A stretch of DNA of 64,000 nt from Flavobacterium succinicans (GCF_001662485.1 NZ_JMTM01000070.1:1-64000), one strand, 5' to 3'. Positions 9,495 to 19,338 are shown, counted from the stretch's first letter. The notes: generated by a model from the sequence alone, not told the origin. Made by a program: numbers and translations.

Positions 9495-11291
9495 ATGTCA
9501 GCAGAAGGTCACGATCACGGACACGATCACGAACACGAACATCATCATAAGGATACGTTCATTACTAAATACATTTTTAGTATTGATCATAAAATGATTG
9601 CCAAACAATACTTAATTACAGGTATTATTATGGGTATTATTGGTGTTGGAATGTCATTGCTTTTCAGAATGCAATTGGCTTGGCCAGAGGAATCTTTTAA
9701 AATTTTCAATATTTTATTAGGTGATAAATTTGCACCAGAAGGAGTTATGGCTAATGATATTTACTTAGCCTTAGTTACAATTCATGGTACCATCATGGTA
9801 TTCTTTGTATTGACAGCTGGTCTGAGTGGTACTTTTAGTAATTTATTGATTCCGCTTCAAATTGGTGCTAGAGATATGGCCTCAGGTTTCATGAATATGA
9901 TTTCCTATTGGTTGTTTTTCTTATCAAGTGTTATAATGATTTGTTCTCTTTTTGTTGAGGCTGGACCAGCTTCATCTGGTTGGACAATTTATCCTCCATT
10001 AAGTGCTTTACCACAAGCTATACCTGGTTCAGGAACTGGTATGACGCTTTGGTTAGTATCTATGGCAATATTTATTGCATCTTCATTAATGGGATCTTTG
10101 AATTATGTTGTAACTGTTATCAACTTAAGAACTAAAGGTATGTCTATGACAAGATTGCCACTTACAATTTGGGCTTTCTTTGTTACTGCTATTATTGGTA
10201 TCATTTCTTTCCCAGTTTTACTTTCTGCCGCTTTATTATTGATTTTCGATAGAAGTTTTGGTACTTCTTTCTTCTTATCTGATATTTATATTGCGGGTGA
10301 AGTTTTACATTATCAAGGAGGTTCTCCAGTGCTTTTTGAGCACCTGTTTTGGTTCTTGGGTCACCCAGAGGTTTACATTGTATTATTACCTGCTTTGGGT
10401 ATCACTTCTGAAATTATTGCAACTAATTCTCGTAAACCAATTTTTGGCTATAGAGCGATGATTATGTCTATTTTGGCTATTGCTTTCTTATCAACAATTG
10501 TTTGGGGTCACCATATGTTTATTTCAGGTATGAATCCATTCCTAGGTTCTGTGTTTACATTCACAACCCTATTGATTGCTATTCCATCTGCTGTAAAAGC
10601 ATTTAATTACATTACAACATTATGGAAAGGTAACTTGCAATTGAATCCAGCTATGTTGTTTTCAATTGGTTTAGTTTCTACTTTTATTACTGGTGGTTTA
10701 ACTGGAATTATCCTTGGTGATAGTACTTTGGACATTAATGTACATGACACATATTTCGTAGTTGCTCACTTTCACTTAGTAATGGGTATTTCTGCTTTGT
10801 ATGGTATGTTCGCTGGTGTTTATCACTGGTTCCCAAGAATGTTTGGTAGAATGTTAAATAAAAATCTTGGATACGTTCACTTTTGGGTAACTGCGGTTTG
10901 TGCTTATGGTGTATTCTTTCCAATGCATTTTATCGGTTTAGCTGGTTTACCAAGGCGTTATTATACAAATACTAACTTTCCACTTTTTGATGATTTACAA
11001 AATGTGAATGTTTTGATTACTACTTTCGCTTTAGTAGGTGGTGCATTCCAGTTGGTTTTCTTGTATAATTTCTTTGTTAGTATTTTTTATGGTAAAAAAG
11101 CAGAACAAAATCCTTGGAAATCAAATACATTAGAATGGACTGCTCCTGTAGAACATATGCATGGAAATTGGCCAGGTGAAATTCCTGAAGTTCATAGATG
11201 GCCTTACGATTACAGTAAGCCAGGACATGATGAAGATTTTGTACCTCAAAATGTTCCCATGAAAGTTGGTGAAGAAGTTTTGCATCACTAA
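9495..11291 (+). CDS. coxA: Cytochrome c oxidase subunit I
   Basis: Catalytic subunit of the aa3-type oxidase, 598 residues with at least twelve membrane helices. It reduces oxygen at the heme a3-CuB site and pumps protons. Ligands can be placed: His97 and His427 for the low-spin heme, His425 for heme a3, His290, His339 and His340 for CuB. The crosslinked Tyr294 lies in GHPEVY, as in A-type oxidases. The N-terminus is unusual: eight of the thirteen residues 6-18 are His, the rest Asp, Glu and Gly, suggesting metal binding before the first helix. It ends the act-cox operon and is followed by a terminator. Subunits III and IV lie about 50 kb downstream. Confidence 0.96.
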   Translation: MSAEGHDHGHDHEHEHHHKDTFITKYIFSIDHKMIAKQYLITGIIMGIIGVGMSLLFRMQLAWPEESFKIFNILLGDKFAPEGVMANDIYLALVTIHGTIMVFFVLTAGLSGTFSNLLIPLQIGARDMASGFMNMISYWLFFLSSVIMICSLFVEAGPASSGWTIYPPLSALPQAIPGSGTGMTLWLVSMAIFIASSLMGSLNYVVTVINLRTKGMSMTRLPLTIWAFFVTAIIGIISFPVLLSAALLLIFDRSFGTSFFLSDIYIAGEVLHYQGGSPVLFEHLFWFLGHPEVYIVLLPALGITSEIIATNSRKPIFGYRAMIMSILAIAFLSTIVWGHHMFISGMNPFLGSVFTFTTLLIAIPSAVKAFNYITTLWKGNLQLNPAMLFSIGLVSTFITGGLTGIILGDSTLDINVHDTYFVVAHFHLVMGISALYGMFAGVYHWFPRMFGRMLNKNLGYVHFWVTAVCAYGVFFPMHFIGLAGLPRRYYTNTNFPLFDDLQNVNVLITTFALVGGAFQLVFLYNFFVSIFYGKKAEQNPWKSNTLEWTAPVEHMHGNWPGEIPEVHRWPYDYSKPGHDEDFVPQNVPMKVGEEVLHH

Positions 11292-11306
11292 TTTATAAAA
11301 AATAGT

Positions 11307-11335
11307 AAAAGCCTTTCCGTGTGAAAGGCTTTTTT
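11307..11335 (+). terminator. Terminator of the act-cox operon
   Basis: Perfect 10-bp stem AAAAGCCTTT / AAAGGCTTTT (11307-11316 and 11324-11333) with a 7-nt loop and a T-run to 11335. It starts 16 bases after the coxA stop codon and separates the respiratory operon from ruvB. Confidence 0.9.
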
Positions 11336-11364
11336 ATTGTAAAGTGTTTTTTTATCTTTATCCA

Positions 11365-12387
11365 ATGAATGAAAATTTAGACCCAACAAATACCAATTAT
11401 AATTCTGAAGAACTTGATATTGAAAAAAGATTAAGACCTCTTAGTTTTGATGATTTTTCAGGGCAAGATCAAGTTTTAGAAAATCTAAAAGTATTTGTTG
11501 CTGCTGCAAACCAGCGTAATGAGGCTTTGGATCACACCCTTTTTCATGGGCCTCCAGGTTTAGGAAAAACTACATTGGCTAATATTCTTGCTAATGAATT
11601 ACAAGTGGGAATTAAAATTACATCTGGACCTGTACTCGATAAACCAGGAGATTTAGCTGGATTATTGACTAATCTTGAGGAAAGAGATGTTCTGTTTATT
11701 GATGAGATCCATCGTTTAAGTCCTATAGTCGAAGAATACTTATATTCAGCTATGGAGGACTTTAAGATCGATATTATGATTGAATCAGGGCCAAATGCAA
11801 GAACGGTTCAAATTAATTTAAATCCTTTTACCTTAATTGGTGCAACCACACGTTCTGGTTTATTGACTGCGCCAATGAGAGCTCGTTTTGGTATATCTTC
11901 TCGTCTGCAATATTATTCAACTGAATTGTTGACTACTATTGTTGAACGTAGTTCTTCTATTTTTAAAATGCCAATTACCATGGAAGCTGCGATTGAGATT
12001 GCTGGTAGAAGTAGAGGGACACCTCGTATTGCGAATGCTCTGTTGCGTAGAGTGCGTGATTTTGCCCAAATTAAAGGGAATGGTACCATCGATATTGAAA
12101 TAGCTCGTTTTGCTCTTAAAGCTCTTAATGTTGATGCACACGGACTGGACGAGATGGATAATAAGATTTTAATCACAATTATCGACAAATTCAAAGGTGG
12201 TCCTGTAGGTTTAACTACTTTAGCAACTGCAGTATCTGAGAGTAGTGAGACTATTGAAGAAGTATATGAGCCTTTCTTAATTCAAGAGGGGTTTATTATG
12301 AGAACACCACGCGGAAGAGAGGTAACTGAGAAAGCTTATCAGCATTTAGGTAAAGTTAGAATGAATGTTCAAGGAGGATTGTTTTAG
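11365..12387 (+). CDS. ruvB: Holliday junction branch migration helicase RuvB
   Basis: AAA+ ATPase that drives branch migration of Holliday junctions with RuvA, 340 residues, the usual family length. Walker A is GPPGLGKTT, Walker B is LFIDEIHRL, and the sensor region GATTRSG follows. The C-terminal winged-helix domain ends in a typical RGR-containing segment ([16 protein letters not shown]). The ATG at 11365 begins the expected N-terminus MNENLDP. A GTG at 11344 in the same frame would add seven residues overlapping a T-rich leader and is not favoured. ruvA is not adjacent but lies at 49357. queG starts three bases after the stop codon, so the two genes are likely cotranscribed. Confidence 0.96.
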   Translation: MNENLDPTNTNYNSEELDIEKRLRPLSFDDFSGQDQVLENLKVFVAAANQRNEALDHTLFHGPPGLGKTTLANILANELQVGIKITSGPVLDKPGDLAGLLTNLEERDVLFIDEIHRLSPIVEEYLYSAMEDFKIDIMIESGPNARTVQINLNPFTLIGATTRSGLLTAPMRARFGISSRLQYYSTELLTTIVERSSSIFKMPITMEAAIEIAGRSRGTPRIANALLRRVRDFAQIKGNGTIDIEIARFALKALNVDAHGLDEMDNKILITIIDKFKGGPVGLTTLATAVSESSETIEEVYEPFLIQEGFIMRTPRGREVTEKAYQHLGKVRMNVQGGLF

Positions 12388-12389
12388 TT

Positions 12390-13313
12390 TTGATCAATAA
12401 GAAAGAAAAATATGCGCAATTTATAAAAGCCGAATCTAAAAGACTCGGCTTTTTGTCTTGTGGGATTTCTAAAGCTGGTTTTTTAGATAAAGAAGCTCCA
12501 AGATTAGAAAATTGGTTAAACCAACAAATGAATGGTCAAATGAGTTATATGGAGAATCATTTCGACAAAAGACTCGACCCGACTTTATTAGTTGATGGTG
12601 CTAAGAGTGTAATATCCTTATTGTTGAACTATTATCCTTCTGATATACAAAATCCAGATTCTTATAAGATTTCTAAATATGCTTTTGGGCAAGATTATCA
12701 TTTTGTAATTAAGGACAAATTAAAAGAGTTGTTGTTTTCGATTCAAACCGAAATTGGAGATGTTTCAGGAAGAGCATTTGTTGATTCTGCTCCTGTTTTA
12801 GATAAAGCTTGGGCTGCTAAAAGTGGTCTAGGTTGGATTGGAAAAAATAGTAATTTGATCACTCAAAAGGTTGGTTCATTTTATTTTATTGCGGAGTTGA
12901 TTGTGGATCTTGATTTAGAGTGTGATGATGCTACAACTGACCATTGTGGTACTTGTACCGCTTGTCTTGACGCATGTCCAACACAGGCTATTGTTGCGCC
13001 ATATGTTGTTGATGGGAGTAAGTGTATTTCCTATTTTACGATAGAATTAAAAGATAATATTCCCATTGAATTCAAAGGAAAATTTGACGATTGGATTTTT
13101 GGATGCGATGTTTGTCAAGATGTTTGTCCATGGAATCGGTTTTCGAAATCCCATGAAGAGCCTTTGTTCAATCCAAATCCTGAACTGCTTCAATGGTCAA
13201 AAAAAGATTGGGAGGAAATCACATCCGAGACCTTTAATGCTGTTTTTAAAAATTCTCCTTTGAAAAGAACCAAATGGAGTGGCCTTCTGAGAAATATCGA
13301 TAATTCATTATAA
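12390..13313 (+). CDS. queG: Epoxyqueuosine reductase QueG
   Basis: Cobalamin-dependent iron-sulfur enzyme that reduces epoxyqueuosine to queuosine in the tRNA wobble base, 307 residues. The ferredoxin-like part shows two 4Fe-4S cysteine groups, [12 protein letters not shown] from residue 186 and [10 protein letters not shown] from residue 239. Upstream is the N-terminal DUF1730-type domain with [13 protein letters not shown] and [14 protein letters not shown]. The first possible ATG lies far inside this domain, so the start is taken as TTG at 12390. An AAGGAGG sequence at 12371-12377, inside the end of ruvB, sits about 12 bases before it. The last six bases overlap the convergent LacI-family gene. 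Confidence 0.93.
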   Translation: MINKKEKYAQFIKAESKRLGFLSCGISKAGFLDKEAPRLENWLNQQMNGQMSYMENHFDKRLDPTLLVDGAKSVISLLLNYYPSDIQNPDSYKISKYAFGQDYHFVIKDKLKELLFSIQTEIGDVSGRAFVDSAPVLDKAWAAKSGLGWIGKNSNLITQKVGSFYFIAELIVDLDLECDDATTDHCGTCTACLDACPTQAIVAPYVVDGSKCISYFTIELKDNIPIEFKGKFDDWIFGCDVCQDVCPWNRFSKSHEEPLFNPNPELLQWSKKDWEEITSETFNAVFKNSPLKRTKWSGLLRNIDNSL

Positions 13314-14333
13314 TTTCTTACTAGAATCTCTTTCGATAACGCTAGTTTCCAAAATTAAAGTTTTTGGAGTAAACGGAATGTTTTCTTTGTGAGCGTGCAT
13401 TTCTTCTAATAAAAGATTAAATGATGCTACTCCCATTTCATGACTGGGTTGGTCGATTGTGCTCAATTTTGGAGTCAAAACTTGAGACATAAACCAATTG
13501 CTAAAACCGATTACAGCTACTTGTTGAGGCACTTTTATTTGATGGTCGTTAAAGTATGATAAAACGCCTACGGCTATTAAATCTGTTACAGCAAAAACAC
13601 CATCTACATCTGGATGCTCTTCAATAATTTGTTTAGCAAAATCTAATCCTTCCTGAAAAGTAACATTTTCACAAGTGTAAACCAATTTTGGGTCGTATGG
13701 GATTTGATTCTTGTCTAATGTTTTTTTATAACCAATATAGCGATCTATTGAATTTTGTGGGTTTAGGGGGCCTCGAATGTGTGCTATTTTTCTACATCCT
13801 TTATCGATTAAATGTTGAGTGGCACTCATCGCTGCTTTTTGGTCATCAATCAAAACCTTCGAACAATTGGCTAATTTGGAAATTTTGTCAAACATTACAA
13901 AGGGAATATTTCTATTGATAATTTCTTTGATATGTTCATCAAAATTAGATTCATTAGAAAGTGACATTATAATTCCATCTACCCGTTTATTGATTAACAA
14001 TTCTACTTGCTTTTTTTCAAGTTCTATAGACTCATTAGATTGTAAGATAATTACTAAGTATCCATTTTTTTCGGCTTCATCAATAATGGCGTTAATCACA
14101 TTCGAAAAAAAATGATGCATCACTTCAGGAATGATTAATCCGATGGTTTTGGATTCTTTTGTCCTTAAATTCACTGCAAAACTATTGGGTGTATAATGCA
14201 AGTCTTTGGCTAAATCTAAAACTGCCTGCTTCGTTTTTTCGCTAACGTCAGGGTAGTTTTTTAGTGCCTTCGAAACTGTAGTTATTGATATACCTAGTTT
14301 AGAAGCAATTTCTTTAAGAGTAGTTTCTTTCAT
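13308..14333 (-). CDS. LacI-family transcriptional regulator 1
   Basis: DNA-binding regulator of the LacI/GalR family, 341 residues. The N-terminal helix-turn-helix spans about residues 6-26 and its recognition helix reads [10 protein letters not shown]. The hinge helix region is [12 protein letters not shown], with the leucine that LacI proteins insert at the operator centre. Residues 60-330 form the periplasmic-binding-protein-like effector domain, beginning [11 protein letters not shown]. It is a close paralogue of the gene at 14483-15502, with a nearly identical recognition helix, so both probably read the same sites. It ends the minus-strand sugar cluster and overlaps queG by six bases. 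Candidate operators are the paired sites near 23282, 25676 and 39408. The effector sugar is not predictable. Confidence 0.92.
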   Translation of the reverse strand: MKETTLKEIASKLGISITTVSKALKNYPDVSEKTKQAVLDLAKDLHYTPNSFAVNLRTKESKTIGLIIPEVMHHFFSNVINAIIDEAEKNGYLVIILQSNESIELEKKQVELLINKRVDGIIMSLSNESNFDEHIKEIINRNIPFVMFDKISKLANCSKVLIDDQKAAMSATQHLIDKGCRKIAHIRGPLNPQNSIDRYIGYKKTLDKNQIPYDPKLVYTCENVTFQEGLDFAKQIIEEHPDVDGVFAVTDLIAVGVLSYFNDHQIKVPQQVAVIGFSNWFMSQVLTPKLSTIDQPSHEMGVASFNLLLEEMHAHKENIPFTPKTLILETSVIERDSSKKL

Positions 14334-14482
14334 GAAGTGTTTCGTAATAGAGGTTTTGAATGGCTTTTGTTTTGTAAGTTTTAGTTAATGAATGTATTAA
14401 TTGTTTAACTAATATAGATTATTTTTCTAAATTTATTAAACATTATCTTGATTATTTTGTAAAAATCAAGAAACTAAATGAT

Positions 14483-15502
14483 TTATGCGGATCCTCTTTG
14501 CAGTAGTGAAGTCTGTAATTCGATAGTTTGAAAAGTTATGGGCTGTTTTTCTTTTTTTAATTGAATTTCTTCAAATAAAATCTCTGCAGCTTTTCTACCT
14601 ATTTCAAAACCAGGTTGATCTACTGTAGAGAGTTTTGGTGTGGTTATTTCACTTAGGAACGAATTGCAAAATCCAAAAACGGCGATTTGTTGTGGCACTG
14701 GAATAGCTAGATTTTGTAAATATTTTAAAACACCAACCGCAACCAAATCGGTTACAGTAAAAATGGCATCTAAATCAGGATGTTGTTCACAAGCTATTTT
14801 AGCTGTCGCGTAGCCATCTTCAAAATCAGAAAGACCATCGCATACATATACCAATGAGGAATCATAGGTTATACCATTATCTTCTAATGCTTTTTTATAT
14901 CCTAAAAAACGATCAATTGAGTTTTGAGGCATGTATGAGCCTCGAAAATGGGCAATTTTTTTCCGTCCTTTTTTGATTAAATAATCTACAGCTTCATAAG
15001 CTGCCTTGCGATCATTAATGCTTACCTTGGAGCAATTTACTAGTTTGGCAATTTTATCAAAAAGTACTAATGAAGTATTGTGCGCTAAAATTTTTTTGAT
15101 GTGATCAAAATCTCCTGTCTCGTTTGATAGTGAAATGATGATTCCATCGACTCTTTTGCTAAGTAAAAGATCAATTTGTTTTTTCTCAAGTTCTAATTTT
15201 TCGTTAGAACACAAGACAATTACCATATAATCTCTTTTTTCAGCTTCTTCTAAAACACCTTTAAATACTTTGGAAAAAAATTGAAAATCAATTGTAGGAA
15301 TGATAACACCAATCGTTTTTGATTCACTTGTTCTTAAGTTTACCGCAAAACTATTGGGGGTATAATTGAGTTGACTAGCTAGTTCGATTACCGCTTTTTT
15401 GGTTTTTTCACTAATATCGCTGTAGTTTCGTAAAGCCTTAGAAACTGTTGTTGTGGAGATGCCTAGTTGAGTTGCTATTTGTTTAAGAGTTGCATTATTC
15501 AT
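14483..15502 (-). CDS. LacI-family transcriptional regulator 2
   Basis: Second LacI/GalR-family regulator, 339 residues from the chosen start. The frame is open up to 15550, but the ATG at 15502 gives the N-terminus MNNATLKQIATQLG, which aligns with the sibling gene. The recognition helix reads TTVSKALRNY and the hinge [12 protein letters not shown], both matching regulator 1. The effector domains share many blocks, such as SKRVDGIIISLSNE and LVAVGVLKYL, but differ enough to sense different ligands. A -7 promoter element lies just upstream on the minus strand (15548-15555). A 149-base gap separates it from regulator 1, so the two may be expressed separately. It likely controls the surrounding glycoside genes. 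Confidence 0.92.
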   Translation of the reverse strand: MNNATLKQIATQLGISTTTVSKALRNYSDISEKTKKAVIELASQLNYTPNSFAVNLRTSESKTIGVIIPTIDFQFFSKVFKGVLEEAEKRDYMVIVLCSNEKLELEKKQIDLLLSKRVDGIIISLSNETGDFDHIKKILAHNTSLVLFDKIAKLVNCSKVSINDRKAAYEAVDYLIKKGRKKIAHFRGSYMPQNSIDRFLGYKKALEDNGITYDSSLVYVCDGLSDFEDGYATAKIACEQHPDLDAIFTVTDLVAVGVLKYLQNLAIPVPQQIAVFGFCNSFLSEITTPKLSTVDQPGFEIGRKAAEILFEEIQLKKEKQPITFQTIELQTSLLQRGSA

Positions 15503-15547
15503 GTGAAAAAAATTGAAAAGTTTGTCTATAAGAATCAATGCAAGAAA

Positions 15548-15555
15548 CAAACATA
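15548..15555 (-). promoter_or_regulatory. Candidate -7 element for LacI regulator 2
   Basis: On the minus strand the sequence reads TATGTTTG, an exact match to the Bacteroidota -7 consensus TAnnTTTG, 45 bases before the start codon at 15502. No clear -33 TTTG is seen, so this is a moderate prediction. Confidence 0.4.
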
Positions 15556-15627
15556 CAATTTATTAGTAGAAGATGATTTCTAAAATGTGATTTGTTTTGG
15601 TATTTTATGGTAAAAATGTTAAAAAAA

Positions 15628-17316
15628 TTATTTAATTGCTATGATTGCTGCTTCATAGGGCAGTAATTTGTTGCTTTCAATGCTTTTTTGATTGTAATTT
15701 GAAATCAATACATTTGCTCTTAAAATAGAAAAGGGCACTGAAAAAACGGCTTCCTGTGACGTAAAATTTAGTAAAACCAAAATTTTCCGACCATTTAGTT
15801 CTCTTAAATAGGCATAAACATTTTCATTTTCTTCGTCCAGTAAAGTATAACTGCCATAAATGAGTGTGGGCTCTTTTTTTCGTAATTGCACCAAGGTTTT
15901 AAAATAGTTTAAGGTTGAGTCTACATCATTTTCTTGACTTTCGGCATTGATTGTCGTATGGTTAGGATGTACTTTTAGCCATGGCTTCCCTTCGGTAAAA
16001 CCTGCATTGGGTGTAGCATTCCACTGAAATGGCGTTCTTGAATTCTCTCTAGAAGCTTGTTTTTGTTCTTCTAAAAAACCTTCTAAATCGCCATTCTGAC
16101 TTTTGATAAACTCATATTTGTTGATGGTATCAATATCATTATAATCGGATATAGAATCGAATCGTATATTGACCATTCCGAGTTCATCGCCTTGAAAATA
16201 ATAGGCAGTACCTCGCATGGTTAACACAAAAGTAGTTAGCATTTTGGAACAAATCGCTCTGAATTCACTACTGTCATTACCAAATTTACTCACCATTCTG
16301 GGTTGGTCGTGATTCGCCAAAAATATGGATAGCCAGCCTTTGGTTTTGAAGGCATCATCCCAGTGTGTGTAGAGTTTTTTGTAATTTACTATGCCGTAGT
16401 TCATAACGTGACTGCCAATTTCTACGCCTTCCAAATGATAGGCCATACTTAGTTCTTTTCGGTCAGGGTCTACAAAAAGTAGGGCTTCTTCTGGAGAGCC
16501 ACCAGCTCCTTCAGATACGGTCATTACATCATAGTGTTGTAATACTTCTCGATGCATTTCTTGAATGTAATCGTGTAAATGTGGGCCTCGTCCGTAATAC
16601 TTCATAATTTCAGGAATATTACCTAAAATATCATTTGGAAGTTCGGGAAATGAAGGGTCTTTTGAAATGAATTGAAAAGCATCCATCCTAAACCCATCGA
16701 TGCCTTTATCGAGCCAAAAACGCATAATAGCATACAATTCCTCTCGTACTTTTGGATTGTTCCAATTTAAATCGGGTTGTTTTACGGAGAAGTAATGAAG
16801 ATAATACGCATCGGTTGTTGCGTCATATTTCCAAGCATTGCTTTCAACGTCAAACCAACTCCATCGGTAAGGAGGCGTTCCTTTCTCGGCGGGCCACCAG
16901 TAATAATAATCGCGATACGGATTGTCTCTTGATTTTCTACTCTCTTGAAACCAAAAGTGTTCATCGCTACTATGATTGAAGACCAAGTCCAAAATGAGTT
17001 TGATTCCTCTCTCTTTTAGTCCTTTTAGGAGGATGTCAAAATCTTCCATAGTTCCGAAATCAGCTAAAATTGAGCGATAGTCACTCACATCATAGCCATT
17101 GTCATCATTTGGCGATTCGAAAATTGGGTTGAGCCAAATAGCATCAATCCCCAGACTTTTTAGATAATCTAATTTTGAGATAATGCCTTGTAAATCTCCA
17201 ATACCATCTCCATTACTGTCTTTAAAACTTCTTGGATAAATTTGATAAATCACGGCTTCTTTCCACCATTTTGTGTCTAATGTTGGCGAAATTATTGTGC
17301 TGTTATCGAGACTCAT
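15628..17316 (-). CDS. GH13 alpha-glucosidase-like enzyme, cytoplasmic
   Basis: Alpha-amylase superfamily (GH13) enzyme of the alpha-glucosidase/oligo-1,6-glucosidase type, 562 residues. There is no signal peptide, so it should act in the cytoplasm on imported small sugars. The four conserved regions are visible: DLVFNHSS, GFRMDAF with nucleophile Asp212, VSEGAG with acid Glu269, and ANHDQPR with Asp337. A QPDLNW motif at residues 180-185 is typical of the oligo-1,6-glucosidase group. Specificity among sucrose, maltose, isomaltose and trehalulose-like sugars cannot be fixed from motifs. It lies 12 bases downstream of an exported paralogue, so the pair may process one substrate in two compartments. 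Confidence 0.9.
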   Translation of the reverse strand: MSLDNSTIISPTLDTKWWKEAVIYQIYPRSFKDSNGDGIGDLQGIISKLDYLKSLGIDAIWLNPIFESPNDDNGYDVSDYRSILADFGTMEDFDILLKGLKERGIKLILDLVFNHSSDEHFWFQESRKSRDNPYRDYYYWWPAEKGTPPYRWSWFDVESNAWKYDATTDAYYLHYFSVKQPDLNWNNPKVREELYAIMRFWLDKGIDGFRMDAFQFISKDPSFPELPNDILGNIPEIMKYYGRGPHLHDYIQEMHREVLQHYDVMTVSEGAGGSPEEALLFVDPDRKELSMAYHLEGVEIGSHVMNYGIVNYKKLYTHWDDAFKTKGWLSIFLANHDQPRMVSKFGNDSSEFRAICSKMLTTFVLTMRGTAYYFQGDELGMVNIRFDSISDYNDIDTINKYEFIKSQNGDLEGFLEEQKQASRENSRTPFQWNATPNAGFTEGKPWLKVHPNHTTINAESQENDVDSTLNYFKTLVQLRKKEPTLIYGSYTLLDEENENVYAYLRELNGRKILVLLNFTSQEAVFSVPFSILRANVLISNYNQKSIESNKLLPYEAAIIAIK

Positions 17317-17328
17317 AGGGCGTATTTT

Positions 17329-19086
17329 TTAATTTACTTCTAAAATTACAGCTTCATAAGGACGTAATTCTTTTTGAAAAGGAGTGGGGTAATTCCCAAT
17401 CCATTGTGTTGTTTTTTGGGCTAATAAAGGTGCGCTAATCGAGGTTGTTTTTGATGTAAAATTCAACAAAACAATGATTTTTTTGCCATTTAATTCTCTT
17501 GTATAAGTAAAAACATCAGGATTAGTTGGGTCAATTATTTCTAACTTGCCATACACAAAAATAGGATTCTCTTTTCTGATTTTGGCTAGTTTTTTGGCAT
17601 AATTCAATATAGAGTTTTTGTCTTTGGTGTTGGCTTCAACATTGACTGTGGTGTAATTTTTATTGATAGTTAGCCAAGGATTTCCAGTGGTGAAACCTGC
17701 ATTTTTTGTTCCATTCCATTGCATAGGAGTGCGGCTGTTATCGCGACTTAATTCTTGTTGATTGAGTAAATATTCAGCTGCTTTGGCATCGCTAATCTTG
17801 ATTAATTGATTATAAACATTGCGGGTTTGAAGGTCATTATATTCAGCTGCTGTTTTGAATCGGATATTGGTCATTCCGATTTCATCTCCGTTGTAAATAT
17901 AGGGAGTTGCTCTTTGGGTTAGTAAAAAAGTATAGAGCATTTTGGCGCTTTTTTCTCGAAATTCGGGACTGTCATTTCCGTAGCGGCTCACGGCTCGGCT
18001 TTGGTCGTGATTGGTAAAATATACGGTATTCCATCCTTTGGATTCCATTTTTTTATCCCATTTGTTTACGATTTCTTTCATACCTAAAACATTGTTGCGT
18101 CCTACTTGGTAAGCGCCCACATCATAGGCGTCTCTTCCCCAAATATTGGCTATCTCGTCGTGATAAAGGGTATTGATTTCTTTTCGGTCTTCATCTACAA
18201 AATCCATTACTTTTTGAAATGGAATGACACCACCTTCTCCAACGGTGTAGACATCTTTGTATTTACTCAAAATTACTTCGTTCATCTCGCGCAAATAGTT
18301 ATGGAGCTTTGCGTCGGCGCCGTAGTATCGCACAAATTGTTCGTTGGTAAAATCAGCAGGCATAACTGGCCAATTGGTGTCTTTGGCAATGAACGGAAAA
18401 GCATCTAAGCGAAAGCCACTCACGCCTTTGTCGAGCCAAAATTTCATAATATCATACATTTCTTGGCGGAGTTGTGGGTTTTCCCAATTCAAATCGGGTT
18501 GTTTTCGGCTGAAGTAATGTAGATAATAACTATTGGTGTTGGGTTCGTAGCGCCAAGCATCTGAGTTTTCGTCAAAAATGCTAAAGCGTTTTGGAGGTGT
18601 TCCCTTCTCAGCGGGCCACCAGTGATAATAGTTTCGGTATTGGTTGTCTCTTGATTTTTTGGCTTCAATAAACCATTGATGCTCGTCACTACTATGATTG
18701 ACCACCAAGTCCATAATGAGTTTGATATTTCGCTTTTTCATTCCAGCTAGCATTTCGTCAAAATCGGCCATAGTGCCCATTTCTTTCATAATGGCTTTGT
18801 AGTCGCTAATGTCATAGCCGTTGTCATCGTTGGGAGAAGCGCAAATAGGATTGAGCCAAATGGCATCAATTCCAAGGCTTTGTAGGTAGTCTAGTCTTTG
18901 TGTGATTCCTTTTAAATCGCCTACACCATCGCCGTTGCTGTCTTGAAAACTACGAGGGTAGAGTTGGTAGATAATGGCTTCTTTCCACCATTTTTTGTCG
19001 ATAGGAGTTTCTTTTTTTTGGGCATTCGTTGTGTTTGTATAGCCTATTAGAAGAAGCACTAAGAGTAGTGAAGTTCTGGTTTTCAT
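17329..19086 (-). CDS. GH13 alpha-glucosidase-like enzyme, exported
   Basis: GH13 enzyme of 585 residues, paralogous to the gene at 15628-17316. It begins with a signal peptide (hydrophobic residues 7-16, likely cleavage near TNAQ), so it should act in the periplasm. Conserved regions: DLVVNHSS, GFRLDAF with nucleophile Asp228, VGEGG with acid Glu284, and TNHDQSR with Asp361. QPDLNW is again present. The catalytic machinery looks intact. With the GH32 and GH65 enzymes it makes a periplasmic set able to cut alpha-glucosidic and beta-fructosidic bonds. About 300 bases upstream hold no gene but contain a quasi-palindrome and a structured repeat. Exact specificity is unknown. Confidence 0.9.
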   Translation of the reverse strand: MKTRTSLLLVLLLIGYTNTTNAQKKETPIDKKWWKEAIIYQLYPRSFQDSNGDGVGDLKGITQRLDYLQSLGIDAIWLNPICASPNDDNGYDISDYKAIMKEMGTMADFDEMLAGMKKRNIKLIMDLVVNHSSDEHQWFIEAKKSRDNQYRNYYHWWPAEKGTPPKRFSIFDENSDAWRYEPNTNSYYLHYFSRKQPDLNWENPQLRQEMYDIMKFWLDKGVSGFRLDAFPFIAKDTNWPVMPADFTNEQFVRYYGADAKLHNYLREMNEVILSKYKDVYTVGEGGVIPFQKVMDFVDEDRKEINTLYHDEIANIWGRDAYDVGAYQVGRNNVLGMKEIVNKWDKKMESKGWNTVYFTNHDQSRAVSRYGNDSPEFREKSAKMLYTFLLTQRATPYIYNGDEIGMTNIRFKTAAEYNDLQTRNVYNQLIKISDAKAAEYLLNQQELSRDNSRTPMQWNGTKNAGFTTGNPWLTINKNYTTVNVEANTKDKNSILNYAKKLAKIRKENPIFVYGKLEIIDPTNPDVFTYTRELNGKKIIVLLNFTSKTTSISAPLLAQKTTQWIGNYPTPFQKELRPYEAVILEVN

Positions 19087-19265
19087 ATATGTAAAAATAA
19101 TTTGTTAGCGGTCATATATGGAATCGCCTTATACTTATCGGTGTTTGTTTGCAACAAACTTTTTGTTAATGGCGATTTCATAAGTGTAATTTTTATATGT
19201 AGAGATAAACTTAATTAGGATTGTATTTTGACGAGTTGTTTGCAAGAAAGCAAGTTGTGGCTCTC
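19087..19265. other. Intergenic region upstream of the exported GH13 gene
   Basis: No credible gene. It should hold the promoter for the minus-strand GH13 pair, but no TAnnTTTG element is seen on that strand. A nested palindrome at 19143-19159 (arms GTTTG / CAAAC around TTGCAA) resembles a LacI-family operator with a central GC. A 7-bp inverted repeat, AATCGCC 19122-19128 and GGCGATT 19171-19177, flanks it. The structured repeat described next begins at 19266. Confidence 0.4.
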
Positions 19266-19338
19266 TAGCCCCGACAGTAGCGGCATCCTTTGCCTTTTTT
19301 CTTTAAAAGGGAAAGATATAGCGGATGGCGGGACGATG
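19266..19338. repeat. Structured intergenic repeat, copy A
   Basis: A 73-base element nearly identical to 39545-39618: about four substitutions and one single-base insertion or deletion. Both copies run from TAGCCCCGACAG to GGGACGATG. The centre folds as a stem, 19289-19298 with 19305-19314, with one G-G mismatch. The outer pairs CATCC/GGATG and CCCG/CGGG can extend it. The copies differ in the apex stem in ways that keep it paired, so the fold rather than the exact sequence seems conserved. This copy lies about 50 bases 3' of the fructokinase gene and 5' of the GH13 gene, both on the minus strand. The functional strand is unknown. Confidence 0.8.
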
